DNA of 64,000 nucleotides, from contig CM034129.1 in assembly GCA_019914995.1 (NCBI GenBank), positions 9,603,725 to 9,667,724 on the forward strand. Direction: 5' to 3'. Positions 26,001 to 36,559 of the stretch are shown here, in pieces. Made by a program: the position numbers and the translations under genes. The notes beneath the pieces are model-generated. The model had not been told where the DNA came from. It saw nothing but the letters and a program-made list of their open reading frames with translations, and made no database searches. This DNA comes from Acanthochlamys bracteata (lineage: Eukaryota > Streptophyta > Magnoliopsida > Pandanales > Velloziaceae). The stretch's first letter is position 1. Each line of letters starts with the position of its first letter.

Positions 26001-26851
26001 CTTAGTGAATGCACTTTCATCGCACTCTGTTCTCAGGTGAAACCAGAAGAATGTACTTTAGTGTGTCTCACCTTGACAATCAAAGTTGCTGCTCCAAACA
26101 TATTGGGTGTGTCCACTCCATTAAGGTATGCTTTGATTTCTGGTATGCCTGGTCCTGCAGCTGTGGGAGCAAAGCACACACACAAAGCTGCAGCTGTTGC
26201 TGTCAGGATGAGATTTACTCCTGTGAAGTAAATGAACCCGGTGACGTACCTGCTCTCTCACAAAGAAACCTATCAGTCTCATGTCTATATTGTTCCTGGC
26301 AAAATCCATATAGCTTATTTGCAGAGCAGAAAAAGTTTACTGCATACTTAACTCTCGCTTCGGACAAGCTGCACAACCGTAAGCATCTTCATGCCAGCTA
26401 TATTCTCAACAGCAAGGTTTATGAAGGAGGCAATGACCCCAGTAAGAAGCCCTACAAGAAAGGCCAGTATCCATTTCAAAGTTATATATTCCAAGACCTG
26501 AGATTTAGATCTGCTTCTCCAGTCATGCTTGAAAAGATCGCTTTCATGGATCCTAGATTCATGGACAAAGTATGGTGAGACGTAAGCTTCAATATGCATT
26601 CTTCATCATAGATCAATGAAAGTGTTTCTCTGATGGGAGTCATACTCATAGTCTAAGCTCTCTATGTGGGAAACCTTGGCCCCAACCATGGCGAGGTGGC
26701 TGGTGGTGAGTGTTGGGCTCCTCTTGAGCAGTGGCTTATGCAGGGTGTTGTTTTCGGGATCATGCTCTCCATCTTCCCTGTCTACTTCAACGTGGTTCGA
26801 CGGAGTTTTTGGTGTTGTTGGTTCATTGATCATCCTCAAATCTTCTTCCAA
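23040..26851 (-). CDS. CLC-b: CLC-a/b-type vacuolar nitrate/proton exchanger
   Basis: Six exons read on the minus strand: 26646-26851, 26353-26552, 26072-26256, 25069-25580, 23751-24891 and 23040-23156, giving 786 residues, close to Arabidopsis CLC-a and CLC-b (about 775-780). The N-terminal GAKVSHIESLDYE block and LFKHDWRSRSK are typical of that clade. Selectivity motif GPGIPE has Pro171, the residue associated with nitrate preference in AtCLC-a. The gating glutamate is in GKEGP (Glu214) and the proton-path glutamate in FALEEV (Glu274). The channel core is followed by two C-terminal CBS segments, ending with a GILTRQDLR block. Known members load nitrate into the vacuole by 2NO3-/1H+ exchange. 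Two oddities: seven residues are missing between the GACLASLLSQ and KWRW segments, and the exon 2/3 junction (donor gttaag) is inferred. Assignment to b rather than a is weak (RYVTG and CVCFAP favour b). Confidence 0.93.
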
Positions 26852-27240
26852 GTTCTTCAGAAAACAATGCCGAGTAGGAGAGCAAACTCCAATACTATCG
26901 GAAGTATGAAGATGTGGAAGGTTTTAGATAAAGCTCACAACTCACTGGTGTTGGGTTTTAAGGAATTTTCAGAAGACTAAGGAGGACTTTTTCTTGTCCG
27001 TTTCTACTTCATCCAGGTTGGCGATGATGTGGGATTTGTTTGAAGAAAGCAATGAAAAGGCAATGAAGAACAGAAGCTTGATGACTTTGAGATGCTATTA
27101 AGAGACAAGGAAGAACTAAAAACACGCCTTTGTGTGTGTTATTGTAAATCCATCTTGAAGAATCAAGTTTCGGCCAATCATGTTCGAAGTCAGACAAGAT
27201 GAACAGTTGACAGGTATATAGAGTTTTTTAGCCATTGGCA
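26852..27240 (-). other. 5' leader region of the CLC gene
   Basis: Sequence upstream of the CLC start codon on the minus strand, of moderate GC content. It probably holds the 5' UTR. No TATA box could be placed with confidence. Plus-strand open frames here are antisense to the leader and the first exon. Confidence 0.35.
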
Positions 27241-28640
27241 AAATATACTAAAATGCCCCTTTCATGTTATGTGATTCCTTTCCCTGTGGCTTGTCACTAT
27301 AGGTGATAATGTCATGATAATTGAAGTTTATTACACAATTGGAACAGGACCATGGTTGCTTGCAAGAATAATACATTAGATTTTGTATGATCTGCTTATC
27401 GTCGATTTCTTCCTAGAAGAAGGAAATTTGATAAGTTGCTGAAGGCCTTATCCATGTAAACCACTTGTGCCAGTTTGATTAGAGAATGCTTATACCTTGA
27501 ATCTGAATGATTGATTCTTTGGTTTTTTTGTTTTTTGCAAAGGGTTCAAGGTTGGTGTTTCTTCAGTTTTGGTGTCCGATTCTCTAGATGATTGTGAATC
27601 GCATGGATTGCAAAGCGGATGAAGATTTGCTTGACATGGTAAGAAGCTGACCTTGATAGATTTGGATTATCTTAATAATTTCGCCTGCATATCAATCTCT
27701 AGCAACCATCGTGAGTAGAATCCAAGATGGAAAATGAATCGTACAAGTTTCTTGTTGGAATGGTATGTCATCTAAACAATTATTGCTTCTTCCTTGTTTA
27801 TGCCAGAATTTATGTAGGCTTCAATGCTACGTCATATGTACATATTCTGTTTGTGTCTCTGGATTATCGTTCTTATTTCAGAATGACTCTTTTTTTTTTG
27901 TATATTCTGTATAAATTAATAGGTTTCTGTTGTTAGGAGAAGAATTTTTCTATCTTAAGTTTGATAGTGAAATGATATTTTAGACCATTTGTCTCAGTTG
28001 TTAATAAGTATCCGACTCATTTTTATAAAAGAATGAAGCAACTCAATTAGAAAACATGGTAGTGCTGAAGATTAAAAATTTTCTACTTTAAACAAACCTT
28101 ACGTTGAATTACTTTCAACTGAATTTTTAACATGCTTAGTTTAGCATCTATTATTTTCATTTGAACTGAAACTTCACTGGAAATGAATTGATGACCACTT
28201 GTGTGATTTTTGTGTTGATGTTAAAATAATTGTCCCAAGTTGCTGGATGAGTTCATCCAGAAATGTTTTGGAGCATTTAAAATTATGAATCAATTTTGAG
28301 ACCCACACTCTTTGTCTACTCATATTGGATTCTATTTGTTTTGCAGTACTAGATCTCAATCAAAAGAAAGCAGAAAAAAACTTGAAGATGGATCGGCACC
28401 GTTGATACGTTGAACGGACGGTGATGAGAGTACTCGGCTTTTTGAAGCCGTCAAAAGCCAATCTTTTTCCTTTTCCTCATCAGTGCAATCAGTTAGAAGT
28501 TTCAATTATTGGTTTGCCATCTCAGCATAACCCATTTGCCGACCACACAACCAGCTGGACAATGCGGCGACCCAGTAACTTGTTCCTTTCAAAGGTAGAG
28601 AGGTAAGGCAGTTTGTATCCTCTGATTGTTGACTGCACTA
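27241..28640 (+). other. Intergenic region with weak spliced-transcript signals
   Basis: No recognised gene. Two short ATG-led segments end at donor-like sites: one near 27603-27638, ending ctt gac atg before gtaaga, and one at 27727-27762, starting MENESYKF and ending before gtatgt. They are separated by an acceptor-like tctctag. A 61-codon frame starting at 28424 (MRVLGFLKPS) ends at a donor-like agag|gtaagg. None matches a family I know; they may be exons of an unknown transcript or chance. Confidence 0.2.
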
Positions 28641-29507
28641 TGGGGACGTTGGTATCAATTTTAAAGTACTTATCATTTTAAATAAGTATTTCATTATTTT
28701 CAATAAATTTTTTATAATAATTTATAATAATATTAAAATTTTAGAAAGTATAAAAAAATTAAATATTTTTTTAAATATTATTTATTTAGAAAAAAATTTT
28801 ATAAGCAAATTTTATAGCAACTTCAATCCTAATTTTTAAACTAGTTTTATGATATAATTTTACTGTAGCTCTTTTATTTTTTGTATATGGGTTTGTTTGG
28901 AAGTGTTTATAAAATAAAATTTTTTTAGAATGAAATAATTTTATCCAATATTAAAAAAATTTTTAAATAAAAATTAACAATAATAAAATTTTATAAATTA
29001 AAATTTTTTATATTTTTTAAATAAAATTTATAAAATATAAATAAAATAAAACGCAACGGCAAACACGTCTGCAGTAAAAATTTCTTATATCCCAGCACCA
29101 TGGGAGCGATTGTAGGAGGTTACTCTGATATGGCGCAGAATTTTCCTGGTAAAATAAATATTTCTGGGCCATCTAAAACTTAATCTATCTGATTGAGCAC
29201 ATGAAAATATTCCCTTCAAATATTCTGATTAGTGAAACCACACTGTTGTGTAATTCATTTGAATATTTTTTATTAATATTTTTATCGACTTTGTTGGAAT
29301 AATGTATTTCCATTTGCATATGATGATGAAGCTATGATTGATTTCTTATCTCTAAGGTTCAAGTCTGATTGGTTCAGATTTTAAAAACATAAAAAAACAT
29401 TTGTTTACACATTGATTTGAAGACGTTTCGCTTACCTTATCAAATACTTCATTCTAAAAAATATTCTATTTATTTAATATTTTTTATAAAATCTAAAATA
29501 TAAAAAT
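28641..29507. other. AT-rich intergenic DNA
   Basis: Long A/T runs, including a stretch around 28890-29060 that resembles other AT-rich repeats in the window. No coding potential seen. Confidence 0.5.
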
Positions 29508-29524
29508 TGTATATATATATATAT

Positions 29525-29946
29525 AGGAGGTATAGGGCTATTTTTTTTTTTAGGGGCACTTCCGGGCACTTTCTCTCTATTTTACGATCGGGATGACCTT
29601 CAAATCTAATCTCCACTGTTGGATATAAAGAATTATGATTTAAAAATATATCCATAAAATTTCAGCTTAATCGGACTACGAATTTACGTCCATCCGGTCA
29701 CTTGATCAAAATGACAGAAATGATACAATATATATATTTTAAAATTTTTTTACTTTCTATCATCTTAATCAAGTGATCGGATGAATGTGAATTCGTAGTC
29801 CGATTGAGCTGAAATTTTATGGATATGTTTCTAATTCATAGTTTTTCATATTCAACTGTGGAGATTGAATTTGGATGTCACTTCGACCATAAATCAGAAT
29901 GGAATTGCCCGAGAGTGCTCCTAAAGGAGTACCCATATCCCTCCCA
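29525..29946. mobile_element. Long-hairpin MITE, copy A (flanked by TA microsatellite)
   Basis: Near-complete inverted repeat of about 420 bp. The left end reads ggaggtatagggc and the right end reads tatccctccc. Matching internal landmarks include cttaatcggactacgaatt in the left arm and gtagtccgattgag in the right arm. The loop is near 29710-29765. Both sides abut (TA)n runs, which suggests insertion into a TA microsatellite. It has no coding capacity. It lies about 0.7 kb downstream of the kelch stop codon. Confidence 0.85.
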
Positions 29947-29966
29947 TATATATATATATATATATT

Positions 29967-30600
29967 ATTTAGATAAAAATATTAAATTTATTTTTTAAAA
30001 AATTCCTTATTATAAACATCACAAAACGTCCCCAAATGTGTCATATGGCACCGAGCATGTTGTATCCAGTTTTTAATAGCTAGGTTGTTGATGATAATGA
30101 AATATTTTTTGGGCACAGCAAACATCAAGGGTAAGAACTATTAAAAACCTTAAAGTTAAAGAATATCATGTTGTTATATATAACAATACCCATAGATCAT
30201 TATGTGGAATGTCGTAGCACTAAACCATCTATCCATGTTTTGTTCCAACTGAGCTAGAAAAACAGGCATCGATTTATTAGGTAGGCTAACATACAGAAAG
30301 GAAGCAGAAAACCATACACAAATTTCTCCAAAGATGTCGTAGGTACAACGATGAACCAGCGAAATACCTAATGTCTAATAATAACATAACAAAGGCGAGG
30401 GACAATCACAAATGCCTGGAAAGAGTTTGTCATGCTCCCTCATGCCCTCTTTCCTGGCATCGTTTATGCATGATTAAACCATAACAAATCAGTAGAAATC
30501 CCATCTGTTACATGAAAGCTGCAGCAAATCATGCACGTACCAGATTGCGGATCGTCATGTATTGAAGCAATAAAGAAGAGTTACCCTAATATGGGTCAGA
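29967..30600. other. Region downstream of the kelch gene
   Basis: Unremarkable sequence with no gene. The part next to 30620 is the likely 3' UTR of the minus-strand kelch gene. Confidence 0.5.
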
Positions 30601-30620
30601 AACGTGAGCTCCGATCACTC

Positions 30621-33116
30621 TTAGGCACTTATTGTCATGCTGCAGAGACAAAGACCTGAAGGCTTAAGTGAAGATGTCTTCCATTCTGAGCCAGCAGGTG
30701 CATCTGGATCATACAACAAGGTCTGATAACCCGGTTCCTCTTTTAGTGAGAAAAGAAGCAGTTTGCCTTCACAAATGGCAAACCTGAAACCTATTGACAA
30801 GCTTCCTGTGAGAGGCACTGCAATCATCTGCCACGAATTGTCGGACGGATTAAACACTGCCAGCTTGCGTTGGTTCTTCCACTCCATGCAAAATAGCTTC
30901 TTCCCTATCACAGCATGCGTGGTCACCATTACACATCCATTTTTCGTCTGGCACCATGAGTCAGCCTCAGGATCATATACATCAATAAACCTTGAGTTGC
31001 CAATTGTGAAGCTTGAGCGGCCGCCCATCACATACAGTTTACCTTCCAAATTGCATCCAAAACAGCCCCATCTCGGACGACGAAGGCTTTCAATTAGCGT
31101 CCACTCATTCTTTTCTGGATCATAGACCTCCGCGCTTGAGAGACTATCACCATTAGACCCAAAACCGCCAACAGCGTAAATTAGGTTATCCACAGCCGCA
31201 CACGCAAAGTCATGGCGTGCAATGTTCATCTTGGCAAGAACAGTCCACCTACAGTAATACAAACTCAGCTCTAATTATATTCAGAGAATCATAAAAAACA
31301 GAAGTCAAGAACAAAATAGAGTTATGGCTTACTGTTAACTGTTAAAACGATAGGGAGAACAATATCCTAGCCACTGCCAAATAACAAGAACCGAGGTAGA
31401 AATAGGCAAAATCAATACAGAGGACAATAATGAAATCCAAACCACACTTGAATGCATGGAGTCCTGAGCTGCACTAGAATGCATTCAATGCACGTATGAA
31501 GAACTTGGTCGACATAACTACAAAACAAAGGTCTAATACCATTTGCTAGTGCGATTCTGTCTTGGGGTGTTCTCCTCAATTGCAAGTTTAAGGGATGGGT
31601 CAAATTTAGGACATACAGACACTTTTGACAGTATTCTGTCAACCGCATTATTCATTTTACATCTAAATAAAGTGATTGACCATTTACCACTTTATTAACA
31701 CCCACTGGAAACAAAGAGAAATCCTTCAACTCTTACAGGACATTTACAAGATTAGCATGACACAAAATGGAGTTAACAACCCATGTCCAAGAATGATAAA
31801 GAATCAATTTCAATTAGGGGCACGGACAAAAATTTTCGAATGTAATAACCTCTTACTAAGCATATTCAATATGCATTACATTCAAAATGTAAGACAAATA
31901 TATACATACCACTAACTATCTATATATATAACTTTTTTTTATGAAAGCTAGACAGTAGGAGGTGGTGCTCAATAGATAGAGGAGTGGTTTACTTGGGAGC
32001 TCTAACGAAGAGAGAGGTTTGGATATGGATATTGAAACTCGCAAAAATATAGGGGAGGGATATGACACATAATTTTTTAGGAAGACATCAACGCACATTA
32101 GTCCGATTCCGTCGATACAAAACTCCAAAAATGATATTTACCGTTGGATATGAAGAAATATGAATTGAAAATATGTTGACAAAATTTCAGCTTAATCGAA
32201 TTATGAATCAATCTTCATCCAACTTTTTGATAAAGATGACTATATACATATATATATATGGGAAGGGATAGGGGCACTCCAATTCTTATGCACACTCCAG
32301 CGCACTCCACGGTCGTTTGTGGCCGTGGAGACCTTCAAATCTAATCTCTACCGTTGGATATGAAGAACTACGAGTCATTAACATATTAACAAAATTTCAT
32401 CTCGATCGGAATACGAATCGACCTCCATCCAGCCACTTGATCAAGATGACTAAAAAATGAGATATATATTTTTTGTTAACTTTTACTATTTGTGTCATCA
32501 TTATCAAGTGACCAGATGAAGGTTTATTCGTAGTCCGATCGAGATGAAATTTTGTCAATATGTTAACGACTCGTAGTTCTTCATATCTAACGGTAGAGAT
32601 TAAATTTGAAGGTCTCCACGGCCACAAACGGCCGTGGAGTGCGCTGGAGTGTGTATAAAAATTGGAGTGCCCCTATCCATTCCCTATATATATATATATA
32701 TATATATATGCGGAGGGATAGGAGCACTCTCTCTTTAGGGGCACATCCGGGCACTCCTTCCCTGGTTTATGACCGGCGTGACTTCCAAATCGAATCTCCA
32801 CCATTGGATATGAAGAACTATGAGTTAGAAACTTAACTATAAAATTTCAACTCAATTGGACCACGAATTCACCTCTATCTGGTCACTTGATCAAGATGAC
32901 AGAAAATAAAAAATTTTAAAAATATATATGTTGTATCATCTATGTCATCTTGATCAAGTGACTCGATGGAAATAAATTCGTGATTCGATTGAGCTGAAAT
33001 TTTATAGTTAAGTTTCTAACTCATTGTTCTTCATATCAATAGTGGAGATTCGATTTGGAGATCACGCCGGTCATAAACCGAGAAGGAAGTGCCCGGATGT
33101 GCCCTTAAAGTATATA

Positions 33117-33153
<37 letters not shown>

Positions 33154-34732
33154 AAAAGGATAGAGACACTCCAGCTTTCATGCACGCTCTAGCACACTCT
33201 ACGGCTGTTTGTGGCTGTAAAAATTTTCAAATTCAATCTCTACTATTGAATATGAAGAATTATAAGTAACATGCTGATAAATTTTAACTCAATTAGACCA
33301 TGAATCAGCCTTCATCAGACTCTTGATCAAGACGATACAAAAACATCCCAAAAAATATATACATATTGTATTTCTTTCTCTCATTTTGATAAAAAAGTGG
33401 ATAAAAATTGATTCGTAATCCGATTGTGTTGAAATTTTATCACGTATTTTCAACTTACAATCTTTCAAATTCAACGGTGGAGATGAAATTTAGAACAATG
33501 TACTTGGTGTGATCGCATTATTTTGCACAAATTTGTGCATAAAGAGCAATATATATTTTGTGTGTGTGTGAGGGGGGAGAGGGTTTATGAGCATATCAGT
33601 TCGGTTTCACTGGTACAAAATTTCAAATTTAATCTTCACCGTTAGATATAAAGCATTATGAGTTGAGAATAGGTTTACAAAATTGGAGTTTAATCGGACG
33701 ACGAATCGAGATATTCATCTGACTTTTTAATCAACATGACAAAAAAATAAAAAATCCAAAATTGTATTAGTTTTGCCATGTTGATCAAGAAGTCGGATGA
33801 TGATTGATTCGTAGTCAGATTGAGCTGAAATTTTGTCGAAATATTCTCAATTCATAATTCTTCATATCCAATAATGAAGATCAAATTTGAAGCTTTGTAC
33901 CGGTGGAACTGGACTGATGTGCGCTAATGGGCGCATAAAAAATAATATGCCCCTACTCCACCCTACAAAAAGAACTAGCATTAATTCACCCTATGAACTA
34001 ATCATGCTTAGGCTTTCTATAGTGGGACAAAAGAATACCACCATCATAACAAGCTAGGTCTTGCATATGCAAACATTGAATAGTCCGGGTGAGAGTAGCA
34101 TCAAGACCAGCTAACTGAAGGATCAGCAAAGGTAGGCATCTAATCTACAGTTTCTTTAGTAAGGAAATACAGAGAAAAATATGGGATCAGAATAGTTACC
34201 TATTAAGACGAGCATCATATTGATAGACATCATTAGAAGCACAATCTGGACCATCATCCACAGAATAGCCAGCCATCACAAGAAGCTTCCCCTCAAGAAC
34301 AACAACCCCAAACCCTGCCTTTGCTGGTCCTGGCATTGGAGGAAGCAAGCTGTTCTTTGTTCCAGAGCAACCTAACACCTCCCAGTGGCTCCCCTTGCCA
34401 GCTTCATCTGCTATTAAAACATATAGCCACTCTTCCACTGTATTGGCTTCCTTCCGGACAGCAGCGAACTCTTTACTTTGGATAAATGACCTCCATCTCT
34501 TACTTACCCAGCCCATGGTAGGTAAATAGCATCTTGGAACAAGTGCAAGGCAGAACTTGGCCAAATCATCAGGTAATCCAGGTAAAATGGAGTTTTCAGC
34601 CTCCGCAGGTGCTTCCAGAGGCTTGAAGAGTGCAGCAGACTTTGAATGAGTTGCTGAATTGCTTCGGGTTACAGTAGTGAAACACATCTTCGAATCCGTA
34701 GGTTTTGGTGTTATGCCCACAATACAAGGCAT
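30621..34732 (-). CDS. F-box/kelch-repeat protein, At1g67480-like
   Basis: Two coding exons on the minus strand, 34200-34732 and 30621-31248, encode 386 residues (Arabidopsis At1g67480 is about 376). The start is the ATG at 34732, giving MPCIVG, because the longer frame upstream begins with a TTG. An F-box covers about residues 49-90 (ILPGLPDDLAKFCLALVP). The rest is kelch repeats with the usual Gly-Gly pairs, for example IYAVGGFG, GKLYVMGGRS and SLRRPRWGCF. The C-terminus is CSMTISA. The F-box should bind SKP1 in an SCF ubiquitin ligase, with the kelch propeller choosing the substrate; the target is not known to me. The exons join across an AG|G phase at an intron of 2951 bp that is largely filled with MITEs. 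A spliced 5' UTR with an upstream ORF precedes it. Confidence 0.92.
32020..32245. mobile_element. Half-hairpin MITE, copy F (one arm only)
   Basis: Contains the shared arm core (accgttggatatgaagaa, then aaaatttcagcttaatcg) and an outer module like that of copy E (gcgcacattagtccg). The second arm is absent: the sequence stops at aagatgac and runs into a TA tract followed by copy B. It was either truncated or interrupted by later insertion. Lies in the kelch intron. Confidence 0.7.
32260..32684. mobile_element. Long-hairpin MITE, copy B
   Basis: About 425 bp, an almost perfect hairpin. The left end is ggaagggataggggcactcc and the right end is the inverse, gagtgcccctatcc. The outer module is cgcactccacggtcg...gtggccgtggag, repeated inverted at 32613-32643. 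Both flanks are TA-rich. It has the best-preserved arms in the cluster, so it is probably the youngest copy. Confidence 0.88.
32711..33120. mobile_element. Long-hairpin MITE, copy C
   Basis: About 410 bp. The left end, cggagggataggagcactc, resembles the end of copy B, but the outer module (gggcacatccgggcactcc, ttatgaccggcgtgac) matches copy A. The inverted counterpart is at 33060-33110 (gtcataaaccg, gtgcccggatgtgccc). The right end is eroded. (TA)n tracts lie on both sides. Confidence 0.86.
33121..33151. repeat. (TA)n microsatellite between MITE copies C and D
   Basis: Uninterrupted TA units. Similar tracts at about 29507-29525, 29945-29967 and 32684-32710 flank the other hairpins. Confidence 0.9.
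33152..33550. mobile_element. Long-hairpin MITE, copy D (degraded)
   Basis: The left half matches copy B (gcacgctctagcacactc, acggctgtttgtggctg) with many substitutions. The right half keeps the shared core near 33410-33500 but loses the outer module. It is the most decayed full-length copy. Confidence 0.7.
33570..33965. mobile_element. Long-hairpin MITE, copy E
   Basis: Shares the arm core (caccgttagatataaag, ggacgacgaatcga; inverse near 33800-33880) but has a third type of outer module (gttcggtttcactggtac, inverse taccggtggaactgg). The right end reads gcccctactcca. Lies closest to the upstream coding exon in the kelch intron. Confidence 0.8.
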
Positions 34733-34746
34733 TGCAAAAAATGAAA

Positions 34747-36510
34747 CTGCCAAAGGAACAGATGAGATGCAAGTGCTGACACGTCAAGAAAGTTCAAAGA
34801 TTCATAAGTGAGGGTAATATTAAGACAAGACTTCGTGATATCCGTCGCCTATGGGGATTTCAAGAGACCAAGGTCTGAAAGATGGCACTGAATGGAATAC
34901 TTCAGGTGTAAATCTCAACTGCAACTTTGTTTTTGCTTGATCTGGTCCACGTGCCATTACACAGCTACCACTTCCAAGCAGTTCTTTTCTGATTGAAAAA
35001 TTGCTTCCAGACTCTTGGTTGACTTTGTCAAAACTGATCCTACTCACACACATTGCCCTGAGTACTGTGTGGCAGTAGTAAAACAAAATAAGATATGCTT
35101 TAAAACAAAAATTATTACGAAAACGAGTGAGGGGGAGAGGTGAAAGTCATACCACAGAAGGCCATGAACCAAATCGATATTTAACCTCCAAAAATTTCCA
35201 TTTTTCAAGTTTATCAACAACTGCAAAATCCAAAATATAAGTCAGCAAGAGCTTGATTAGTATACATTGGTTTACTTCCAAATGACTTCAAATATTGATT
35301 AGTGAAAAGAGATTCTTTTCTTCCCTTCCTAACTAAAGACTAAAACAGTGCAGTATATCAATTTATCCAATTTAGTCTAACGGACACCATAAGACTAGTG
35401 AGAATAACTTTTGCTTTTCAATATTTCAAATTAAGTTTCAACTTTCAGCCAATATTTACATGGACAGCTTAGTCATGCCAACTTCAAAAGTCAATGACAT
35501 ATTCAGATAAGGGCCGCCGCTTCAATATGCTCCTAAAAGCTTTACAATTACATCAATGAAATAAATAAACATTAATTTCAAGCTTACATGTACGCCTACT
35601 AATAAAACTTATTATTCACAAAAGGAAGCAGAGGAGGAAAAGAAAGATAGTGGAAAAGATAGATTGCAGAGAAAGATCAACAACACCTACAACAACAGCA
35701 AACGGATATATGATCTATGAAAAATTGAAGCCTTCCTAGTAAAGCATCAACATCAACGTTGCAAGTACAAAAAGCCCATAGTCAATAGCTAAATTCGAGA
35801 AATTTCCTAACCAGCCAAGCAAACAAACATAGCAGATTCCTAGAAAGCATTCTAACACTTGTAACAATCAAACAAACATTAAATAAAATTATTTTAAGAA
35901 AAGCCAAATCAACGAAGCCTAAATGCTAAAACAATAATTAACCACATAAAGAAAAAGTTGTTATGTCCTTTTAATCTTGGAAAATTTTTGGACAGTTACC
36001 AAACATCTCCAGATTCAAAATAATAGATAACTTCAAGAGTTTCCAGGAACCTTCCATTTCCAACCATTTGAGAAAATTAAGCTTAAAAGATAGCTTAATT
36101 AAACGAATAGAAACTGAAAAACGAACGTTCATATAAAAATTGTTGCGTTATGTGTTTGTAATTGAATCAAGATTGGTACTTTCTATCATGGACTTCTCTG
36201 GACATTCTTGATCATATTCATAGTTCAAAGACTGCCCACTTTCATTCATTACGGCATTCAAGTCAGGGCATTTCTGTGACAATCTGATCTAGAAATGATT
36301 GTAGAAATCTCAATCGAAGAAACAATCCAATCCCAATCAAAGAAACAAATAAATCTTTTAAACGATCACCGATAAGCAAATAAAGAGAGATTATACAGAT
36401 AAAGAAAGAGAGGCTATACCAAGTAAAAGTGGAATATTTCCTGATAAATTTTGAGAAAATTTTAGTCTTGATGCAGGAATAATGCAGAGAGCAGCCAGAA
36501 GAAGTAAGAG
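34747..36510 (-). other. 5' UTR exons of the kelch gene
   Basis: Upstream of the coding start, donor and acceptor signals define a likely first exon from about 36510 to 36420 (ends before gtatag). A second exon at 35153-35220 lies between gcag and gtatga, and a third starts at 35064. The intron between exons one and two is about 1.2 kb of AT-rich DNA with no other gene. Confidence 0.55.
34820..35053 (-). CDS. 77-codon upstream ORF in the kelch gene 5' UTR
   Basis: On the minus strand an ATG at 35053 opens a 77-codon frame (begins MCVSRISF, contains FHSVPSFRPWSLE) that stops at 34820, 87 bases before the kelch start. It sits in an exon that begins at 35064 after a clear acceptor (ccacacag). 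It is not in frame with the kelch protein and I recognise no domain. If the transcript retains it, it should lower translation of the main frame. A polypyrimidine-rich acceptor at about 34747 (ttcctttggcag) hints that some transcripts may splice between the upstream ORF and the main exon. It could also simply be an untranslated exon. Confidence 0.4.
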   Translation of the reverse strand: MCVSRISFDKVNQESGSNFSIRKELLGSGSCVMARGPDQAKTKLQLRFTPEVFHSVPSFRPWSLEIPIGDGYHEVLS

Positions 36511-36537
36511 AGAAGAAAGAGATCGGGAGATGGAGGT

Positions 36538-36545
36538 AATTTATA
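36538..36545 (-). promoter_or_regulatory. TATA box of the kelch gene
   Basis: TATAAATT on the minus strand, about 30 bases before a purine/pyrimidine-rich leader that runs into the first 5' UTR exon. Placement fits the exon model but is not independently supported. Confidence 0.45.
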
Positions 36546-36559
36546 GAAACAAACTTTAG

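Noticed and set aside
26009-26578. 189-codon plus-strand frame
   Set aside because: It is antisense to CLC exons 2 and 3, and the minus-strand frames there match a known protein.
26664-26980. Plus-strand frames of about 80-100 codons
   Set aside because: They are antisense shadows of CLC exon 1 and its leader.
30763-31125. 120-codon plus-strand frame
   Set aside because: It is antisense to the kelch exon.
32020-33965. CRISPR-like or satellite array
   Set aside because: The units are inverted repeats of about 400 bp with varied ends in a plant intron, which fits MITEs.
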